A stretch of DNA of 64,000 bases from Isoetes taiwanensis (taxonomy: Eukaryota > Streptophyta > Lycopodiopsida > Isoetales > Isoetaceae), in assembly GCA_021234155.1 (NCBI GenBank), contig JAJEKV010000200.1, positions 1 through 64,000 on the forward strand, given 5' to 3'. Both the position numbers and the translations under genes were made by a program. Under the pieces are notes generated by a model. The model did not search any database, was not told the DNA's origin, and was given only the letters and a program-made list of their open reading frames with translations. Shown here piece after piece: positions 57,271 through 64,000 of this stretch (position 1 is the stretch's first letter; every line of letters starts with the position of its first letter).

Positions 57271-57780
57271 CCACATTTTTTCAAGTTCTGCACCTGCACT
57301 CCTCTTCATATTTTGTATTTTGCACGTATCCTCCAACATGTGAGCATTGGCATAAATATTTACATAATTACATAGCCAGCCCCATCATGGGGCTCCAAAA
57401 CAATTTGATCAAAGTAGTGCTTCCCAAGATGCTGCTAAGCATTTTGCAAGCATTGTGCAAGCATTTCCATACTACAATGTCAGCTTGCTTACTACCCCAA
57501 ATTAAATGTTCTGCTTCATCAAGGTAACCTGCATGGCCCAGAAGATGTACCATGCAAGTATAGTGTATAATATCAAAGGACTCAACTATGAACTTAAAGT
57601 AGCAGCATCCTTCATCCACTAGACCTGCGCGATCGTATGAAGAAAGAATGGCTGTAATGATATTTCATTTGCCTTTAGACCATCCACTTGCATATGCTCA
57701 AAGCAGATAATAGCAGGAAGACTTTCTCCATATTGTGCATATCCTGCAATAGTACAACTCCAACATTTGGTCCACAGCTG
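57270..57780 (-). pseudogene. PPR protein pseudogene (C-terminal repeats and E motif)
   Basis: The minus strand from about 57775 reads IAGYAQYGESLPAIICFE then HMQVDGLKANEISLQ, a typical PPR unit (WTxxIAGYAQxG...). A stop and a shift follow, then AGLVDEGCCYF, HYTCMVHLLGHAGYLDEAE and DIVVWKCLHNACK (57619-57450): the E-type tail of plant PLS-class PPR proteins. Later stops break it, and no DYW end is readable. Intact members bind organellar RNA for editing or processing. Both the 5' part and the rest of the 3' part are missing. Confidence 0.8.
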
Positions 57781-58090
57781 AAAACAATAGTAAAACAATA
57801 GTAAAAATAAAGTATGGGTTGTTTTTTTGAAGATTTGAAAAAAATCTACACATAGTTATACGAAGGTGTGATTTTTCGAGGATATGCTGTAGTTTTTCTT
57901 AAGGAGCTATAGTTGTTTTTTTTTTAAGAATGTGTGGTTTCTTAAGGAGGCATAGTTTCTTTTTTAAGAATGTGTTGTTTTCTCAGGCGGTATGGTTTTT
58001 TGAAGGGATGTTTTTTTTTTTTTTGGGTGGTGTTTTTTAAGGTAATGTTTTTTTGAGGTGTAGTTTTTTATTGTTTTCTAAGAATCCATG
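57781..58090. repeat. T-rich low-complexity stretch
   Basis: Variants of gttttcttaaggaggcatag and ttttttaagaatgtgtggt recur four or five times (57880-58030), with runs of 8-17 T. Confidence 0.6.
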
Positions 58091-58454
58091 TATGACCAAG
58101 TTGTCCATATGACATTACTACCACAAAATGACAGCATACAAGAGCTATATGCATGCTTGACACACTTCACTAGCATTTAACTTCATACATGTGTCTGCGT
58201 GAGCTTGTAGAGCGTAAAACTTGAAGACATCCATCACTTGGCAACTGGTAGTGAAGAACCAAAAATGGACACTGGTTTGACATCATATAGCCATTTCTTG
58301 AAGGATATTTGATCACCTAAGCATCTTGAACACTTGAAATCAAAGGTTGAAGACACCAAAGTTAAAGTTTGGAAGACCACTTGTATTTCAACTGTATTTT
58401 GCACGAGCCATGATGTTGCTTCTTATTCCCAAGGCTTTATTAGCATTCCACCCA

Positions 58455-59435
58455 ACATGCCAATGTGGCTCAAACATGCCATCTAGGCTCCAACATGCAC
58501 CGAGGCTCAAACATGCCAAGGTGGCTCAAACATGCCACCTAGGCTCCATCATGCCAAGGTGGCTCAAGCATGCCACCTAGGATCCAACATGCCAAGGTAG
58601 TCAAACATGCCACCCGGGCTTCAACATGCCACCTAGGCTCCAACATGCCAAGGTGGCTCAAACATGCTACCTCGGCCCCAACATGACACCAGGCTCAAAC
58701 ATGCTACCTCGGCTCTAACATGACGCCAGGCTCAAACATGCCAAGGTGGCCTAAGCATGGCACGTGGGCTCCAACATGCCACCTAGGCTCAAACATGTCA
58801 AGGTGGCTCAAACATCCCAAGTGGGCTCCAACATGCCACCTAGGCTCAAACATGCCAAGGTGGCTCAAACATGCCAATGTGGCTCCAACATGCCAAGGTG
58901 GCTCAAACATGCCACGTGGGCTCCAACATGCCACCTACGCTCCATCCACAAACATGCCAAGGTGGCTCAAACATGCCATGCGGGCTCCAACATGCCAACT
59001 AGGCTCCAACATCACGCGGGCTCCAACATGCCAAGGTGGTTCAAACATGCCACCTAGGATGAAACATGCCAAGGTGGCTCAAACATGCCAAAGTGGCTCG
59101 AACATGCCATGTGGGCTCCAACATGCCACCTAGGCTCCGACATGCCAAGGTGGCTCAAACATGCCAAGGTGCCTCAAACATGCCATGCAGCCTCCAACCT
59201 GCCACCTAGGCTCCAACATGCCAAGGTGGCTCAAACATGCCAAGGTGGCTCCAACATGCCACGTGGGCTCCAACATGCCAAGGTGGCTCAAACATGCCAC
59301 CTAGGCTCCAACATGCCACCTAGGCTCCAACATGCCAAGGTGGCTCAAACATGCCAAGGTGCCTCAAACATGCCACCTAGGCTCCAACATCCACCTAGGC
59401 TCAAACATGCCAAGGTGACTCAAACATGCCACAGG
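58455..59435. repeat. 19-bp minisatellite, about 50 units
   Basis: Units are of two main types, acatgccaaggtggctcaa and acatgccacctaggctcca, with variants (acgtgggctcc, aatgtggctc). Type changes along the array look irregular. Because no unit contains a stop codon, long frames exist on both strands (for example 58720-59133 plus), giving CHLGSNMPPRLKHAKVA-type repeats. I regard these as by-products of the array. Confidence 0.95.
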
Positions 59436-60932
59436 ATCTCGCACAGTGTCGCATAGTGACCAGGATCTCGCACAATGTCATCATGTAGAGGGACGTTGTT
59501 GATGCCAGAAGACGGACCCTTAAAAATTTCCCAGCTACGCTTCTCTGTGAGGTCTTACGCTAGGTTATTTCTACCTATCTTGCTGCAATACTAAGCATGT
59601 GCTATATAAACAATAGTATAGGAGGTAAGAGGATGCAGATTCTCTTTACGTTCTTCATCCTTTCCTCAAACATTTCATCCTTTTGCATTAAAACATATAG
59701 GGATCTGATCTGCGAATGGGAGATGTTGCTTTATACAAAGAAAACTGCCAAGCTCAAGCTGCCTTGATGCCTTAGGTTTCTGCAACTTGTGGTCAAAATC
59801 TACTCTGTTGAAGAAGAGTGGCAATGTAGAGTGGAATGGTGGCACATAAGGTGACATGGCAATGATATGGCACTAGAAATGATGAGGTGGCAAGCAAACT
59901 TCTTCCTTTTTCAGAAGGTGGCTGTTTGCAAAAACTATGGGAGATGACATAATTTTACAACCTTTTAAAAAAGCAAATTTCTCCATGGTGACATGGTATT
60001 ACTTTCAATGGTGTGGCAAGTCACATGATGATGACTAATCATTTTATGCACTTTAGGTAGATTGCAATCCGATGTACAAGAAAAAACCCAACCCAAGCAA
60101 AAACCCAACTAGGAATTCTACAAGTGAGCTGGAAGTGGCCCCCTAGGATTTGATATAAAATTGTAGGTGCCCCCTAGACTTGATATAAAATTGTAGGTGG
60201 TACGCGAAGGGGTACGAGCTACGACGAAGGGGGATGGGAAAAATTGAAGCTACAACAAAGGTACGAGCTATGACAAAGGGGGATGGGAAGAATCGAAGCT
60301 ACAACAAAGCATGGGCACGGTAGAAAGCTAGAAAATTGCAAGTATGGATCATATGGATTGGCGCAGGAAAAAAAGATGGTGGCCTTCTATTTTCTAGCTA
60401 TGAACGTTAAGCTGTCAATGGTCAAACCTTGCAGGACATCCCACTCATTGCTTTTGCTTTGCCACTCCCAGCTCATAGATTAAAAAAAACATATAAAAGA
60501 ATTTCGAAAACAACTAGCAAAAAATTGCGGACATTGGACTTGAATACCAAACTTTAATAAAGAGAGTTCGTGTTTGATTAGAGTTTTCGCATTGCTTCTA
60601 GATATTTTGGCAAATATGGAAGTTATAATTCCAAGATTAAACATAGTTAATTTTTGCAAGTGCAGAACTAAGATCCTTTTGAAATATATAGAAACATGCT
60701 CTCATAGTATTGGAAATGTGCTAGCTTATGGGAAAAAAAGAAAAGAAAAACATCTACTTTTAAGAAAACACAAGTTATGTTTTCCCCGCAATCAAGAATC
60801 AACTTCGTTATGAACTGCATGGTGCTCAACAGCAAGTTACCTAAGATTTGAATGAACAAACACCACTATACGAAGGTATATTATTTTTGACGGGGTATGA
60901 AGAAATATATGATTAGGTATGTCCAACCATTC
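59436..60932. other. Gene-free region with small duplications
   Basis: aggatctcgcaca(g/a)tgtc is doubled at 59442 and 59461. aggtgccccctag with tgatataaaattgtaggt is doubled at 60136-60200. ggtacgagctacgacgaagg with its gggggatggg continuation is doubled at about 60208 and 60260, 52 bp apart. 59840-60020 is the inverted relative of 54720-54890. No coding frame can be supported. Confidence 0.55.
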
Positions 60933-61325
60933 CTATAATGCCACCATATATGAAGATAGAAAGATAGATAGTATTTGAACAAATAAGATGCCCAAGGCAT
61001 CTACAACTGCTTGAAGTTCCAATCCACAAGCGGAACGATATAAAGCCTCTGTTTGGGGCAATTTGGACAAAAGAAATGTTCGCAGCGGCCTTGGCCGCCG
61101 CAATAAATTTCTTGTATTGGTAAATATGATTTTGGCCCAAGAAAAGAGCCCTCTCGTACAGTCACATGTTTCTATGATTTCTTGTAAGTGTACCACTCGG
61201 AGCAAAATCTTGCAACTCTCCTTTGAAGTCTCCAGCACCCCATAATTATGTTCAACTAAGGTCCATGTCATCATTGAATAATAACTATGGTAAGGAGTCC
61301 GAGCAGATGAGAGATTGTCTCGCAA
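60933..61325 (-). CDS. Unidentified open frame, 130 aa
   Basis: The longest frame in an otherwise non-coding stretch. It reads HNYGVLETSKESCKILLR, then CDCTRGLFSWAKIIF, NLLRRPRPLRTFLLSK and a hydrophobic end. The first Met lies shortly after an in-frame stop. There is no recognisable motif, no promoter and no clear intron signals. It could be a decayed exon or chance. Confidence 0.25.
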   Translation of the reverse strand: MRDNLSSARTPYHSYYSMMTWTLVEHNYGVLETSKESCKILLRVVHLQEIIETCDCTRGLFSWAKIIFTNTRNLLRRPRPLRTFLLSKLPQTEALYRSACGLELQAVVDALGILFVQILSIFLSSYMVAL

Positions 61326-62215
61326 AGTGAGAATTTTGACTTGTCACAGATAGGTTATTAATAAATAATGAACAAATTCTACAAAGGTATTTGATTATGG
61401 AAAATAAATGGTTTTCGCTGCTTGTGCTGAGTAAGAACAAATCCTAAGTGTGTACTTACTCCTAGAAATTTGGATGACATAGATGTTCCAAACATGAGAT
61501 GGAAAGCTCCATTTGTCTTGGAATGTGTTATAGATCCTAGTCAAACGACTGAAGATATACCATGCCACAACAAATTGCCACCTTCAGATCAAAAAAGATA
61601 ATTTGATCCGAAGGTGCCACCTTCAAACTGGTGTGCTCTTTTTTGTATTGGGTCCCATAAACCTTTATAAAAGTCAATTTAATTCAATTTAAGATGGATG
61701 ACCATCTTTAATACTAGGGGCACGAAATGTAACACCTTTGTTTCAAAAATGTCCATTGGAAATTGACAATTTTAAGGCTGTATTCTCAAAATAGACAACT
61801 TTGTGTTTAAGGAATTCACATGGCATATGTCAGCAAGTGTAAGCATGAACGAAAGAGGAAGAAACAACACAACAACGACAAAGACAGCAATGGCATTTAT
61901 TAATGCAAATTCGTCTCAATCCAAATTTGACACCATTCAAAGGAAAAAAAGAGGGGACACTGAAATATTGTGAAGAGGATATGATCAGGGAAGGCGACGG
62001 ACAATCAGAGGACATGTGTTAGTTTGGTCTGATGAAGCAAAAGGCAATGCTGTGGTTGAAAGCAATTGCTTGATTTTGAGGCGAAGTTGCAATGCAGGTG
62101 GATCTATAGAAGGGCGCCATGCGTCCAATGTTTTTTTTTAGTGTCAGAGGAGGACTTTTTGACTCGTAGATGCACACTATGCAAGTGCGAAAAGGACGTC
62201 TTAACATCCATATAT
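61326..62215. other. Upstream region of the MYB gene
   Basis: No gene is seen. A small hairpin, ccttcagatcaaa ... tttgatccgaagg, lies at 61582-61618, and another short repeat of ccaccttca surrounds it. This region would hold the distal promoter of the MYB gene. Confidence 0.4.
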
Positions 62216-62218
62216 GAC

Positions 62219-62230
62219 CCTTTTATAAAA
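62219..62230 (+). promoter_or_regulatory. Candidate TATA box of the MYB gene
   Basis: cccttttataaaaatt lies about 50-60 bp before the start codon, which would put the transcript start near 62250 and give a short leader. If transcription starts a little earlier, the ATG at 62244 would open a five-codon upstream ORF (ATG to TAG, 62244-62261). Confidence 0.45.
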
Positions 62231-62279
62231 ATTATAGTCTAACATGAAGACCACGTCCTAGCCAGCTTGGTACTTCCAC

Positions 62280-63164
62280 ATGAAGACATGCTCTTGTTGC
62301 ATCAACAGTTCTGTCAAGATGAAGAGGTCCCTCTGGTCTCCCCAGGAGGATGAGAAGCTTTTGGCATATGTCCACAAATTTGGAGCTAAGAAATGGAACG
62401 ATGCCCCCCTTCTATCTGGTAATTGCATTGTCATTTTTTAAAGATTTGTACTAACAGAATTTTCAGTCTCTCTTTAAAAAAATAATTTCTAACGCATCAA
62501 TGAACTTATGCCCCTTTCCTGCAGGATTGGAACGTTGTGGCAAAAGTTGTAGGCTAAGATGGTTCAACTACTTGAGACCTGACCTCAAAAGAGGAGAATT
62601 CTCAGCACTGGAAATAAAGCTTATTTTTGAGCTCCAGTCACTTTATGGTAACAGGTAATTGACAATAAGCTGGACACAGCACACATAAAACATTGCAGCT
62701 ATATGAATTGAATAAACTGGAACATATAACATTGCAACTATGAGATTACCAATGTGTCCATGTTGTATTTTATCAGATGGTCTCGGATTGCGAAGCAGTT
62801 GCCGGGTCGAACAGACAATGACATCAAGAATTTCTGGAACAATGCTATTCACAGGGGTGCAAACAGGAAGAAGAGAAAGTTTTGTTTGGATTTGGATCAA
62901 GTTACTACTTACAGGCTAGCAGTGCCCTTTAATATTGATTTTAATTTGCCAAATCTGGAAGATGCTGTTCAAGTGCAGCAGGAAAACCTTACAGAAGAAT
63001 GCAGTGCTAACTCCAGCCCTTCTTCGGAGAGCAGGGACTCGAACCTGGAAAGCATTCCATGCGATTTCTTATTTGATTTTGAACCCTTTTGTGATGCCTC
63101 CCTGCAGGAATTATACTCCATCATTAGCACTGTAGTTGCCTCATTGCAATCAAATGATGTATAA
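62280..63164 (+). CDS. R2R3-MYB transcription factor, three exons, 218 aa
   Basis: Exons 62280-62418, 62525-62654 and 62777-63164 join in frame through GT-AG introns of 106 and 122 bp at the places usual for R2R3-MYB genes. Start at 62280 gives MKTCSCC, like the MGRxSCC start of many family members; a second Met follows at residue 14. R2 has Trp at 19, 39 and 59 ([11 protein letters not shown] ... [16 protein letters not shown]). R3 has Phe72 in place of the first Trp, as is normal, then Trp91 and Trp110 ([18 protein letters not shown]). A basic run, NRKKRKF, follows. The 100-residue tail is acidic and Ser-rich ([12 protein letters not shown]), a likely activation region. It is a nuclear DNA-binding regulator; the subgroup and target genes cannot be named from this. 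Confidence 0.93.
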
Positions 63165-64000
63165 ATACCAAAATGTAAGGTAGTTACTCAACTGTGCATT
63201 AGTTTGGATGCTAAGCAAGTTTGGATGTGGTTTAGGAACCAGAAGTAGGATGTTCACGTACCAAATAATGTTTCCATGTTAATCTCACCTGTACAAATTT
63301 TCTGAATTCTTGTGAGCTGACTTTAGGATGATACGTTAGATTAGAATAACAGATATACATTTAAGAAGCTAGGTTTAACTGCTATTAACACATGGTGCCC
63401 TTGTAAGTGTTGAGAACATAGTCTTGGTGGACTAAAATCCCAACATAGTTTACTAGGAAGTAATGCCATAGCACAACTGGAACTATATGGATACAACGGA
63501 TCTATATGGATACAACTGTAACTATATAACAAAGTTTGAGACTTAAACAAGTTTGAGAAGGGTGCAGAAAATGAGCTTGTTTCATATAACCAAGTTTCCT
63601 ACTTAAAAATGCAGCAAAAAGAGAAACAAGGTTCCAGCAGCAAAAGGATGCAAGCTGAAAGAAGTATAGCTTAAGAATTACAATATAACCTGAAAATGGG
63701 AAGAAGAAGTTATCAAAAGAATCAGGTTACCTCAAGCAGGTTGGTATGAACTCTTCTTTATGCATGCTCCACACCAGATTCTTTGTGCGGTAGTGTTTCC
63801 ACATGAGTGACATTCTTGTATAAGAGAATTGCAATCCAGGGCTCCCCCGGAATGCAAGCTGGATGGATGGCAATTCCCTTAACGTGGATGCAACTTAGGT
63901 TGCATTCTGCTCCAAAATCAGGGTAAAAACTTCAGAATCAGGGGTAGAAACATCGGAATGAGAGGTAGATTGTCAGAATCTGAGGTAAATCCTCAAGAAC
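63165..64000. other. Downstream flank, no gene seen
   Basis: The words ctatatggatacaac are doubled (63483, 63507). At 63905-64000 a short diverged tandem repeat (cagaatcaggggtagaaac, cggaatgagaggtagattg, cagaatctgaggtaaatcc) of about 27 bp begins and runs out of the window. The 3' UTR of the MYB gene should lie in the first few hundred bases; no single clear polyadenylation signal stands out. Confidence 0.45.

Noticed and set aside
58455-59435. Regular short repeats resembling a CRISPR array
   Set aside because: Units are contiguous 19-mers without unique spacers, in a plant genome; it is a minisatellite.

Overview
The window is plant nuclear DNA. Genes have GT-AG introns, there is an R2R3-MYB transcription factor gene, an organelle-type PPR pseudogene, a CACTA transposon, LTR retrotransposon pieces and a LINE. 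Host genes are rare and repeats dominate, as in large fern, lycophyte or similar repeat-rich plant genomes. The LINE and the two DNA-transposon-like gene families look to me like types seen in ferns, but I cannot fix the species from the sequence alone. There is no bacterial-type gene organisation.

Layout. 1-7.6 kb is a GC-rich satellite with monomers of about 1.1-1.25 kb in two structural types, followed by a diverged relict monomer (7.7-8.15 kb), a polypyrimidine tract (8.47-9.3 kb) and four tRNA-like tandem units (9.43-9.8 kb). 10-23 kb is mostly decayed transposon-like coding remnants, foldbacks and small tandem duplications. It also holds a possible 45-residue secreted peptide ORF (12.59 kb) and an intact, strongly charged 156-codon ORF (minus strand, 22.6-23.06 kb). 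23.7-28.3 kb is a decayed DNA-transposon-like gene (plus strand) that ends in a RING-like zinc finger. 28.5-39.6 kb is bounded by two copies of a 1.3-1.6 kb LTR. Between them I see no polymerase, but there is a small intact ORF that joins the N-terminal tail and C-terminal helix of histone H3 around a charged linker. 40.2-41.1 kb is a broken FCP1/HAD-type phosphatase gene. 42-44.6 kb holds minisatellites.

44.7-50.9 kb is a second transposon-like gene (minus strand). It is split by a complete non-autonomous CACTA element at 46,263-49,454 with a 44-bp terminal inverted repeat and a TTC target duplication; removing the element restores an uninterrupted local reading frame. 51.4-54.4 kb is a nest: a foldback element, the LTR, primer site and gag part of a retrotransposon (minus), and a further transposon-gene fragment (plus). 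55.1-56.9 kb is a 5'-truncated LINE with a degenerate catalytic box and a 3' hairpin. 57.3-57.8 kb is a PPR pseudogene, and 58.45-59.44 kb a 19-bp minisatellite. The only gene that looks fully functional is the three-exon R2R3-MYB at 62,280-63,164.

The genes do not form a pathway; the window is best read as successive transposon insertions and tandem expansions around one regulatory gene. The most unusual items are the H3-like chimeric ORF, the CACTA insertion with its readable empty site, and the related transposon gene families with a conserved G/T-rich intron. All calls come from reading the sequence; no database search was run.
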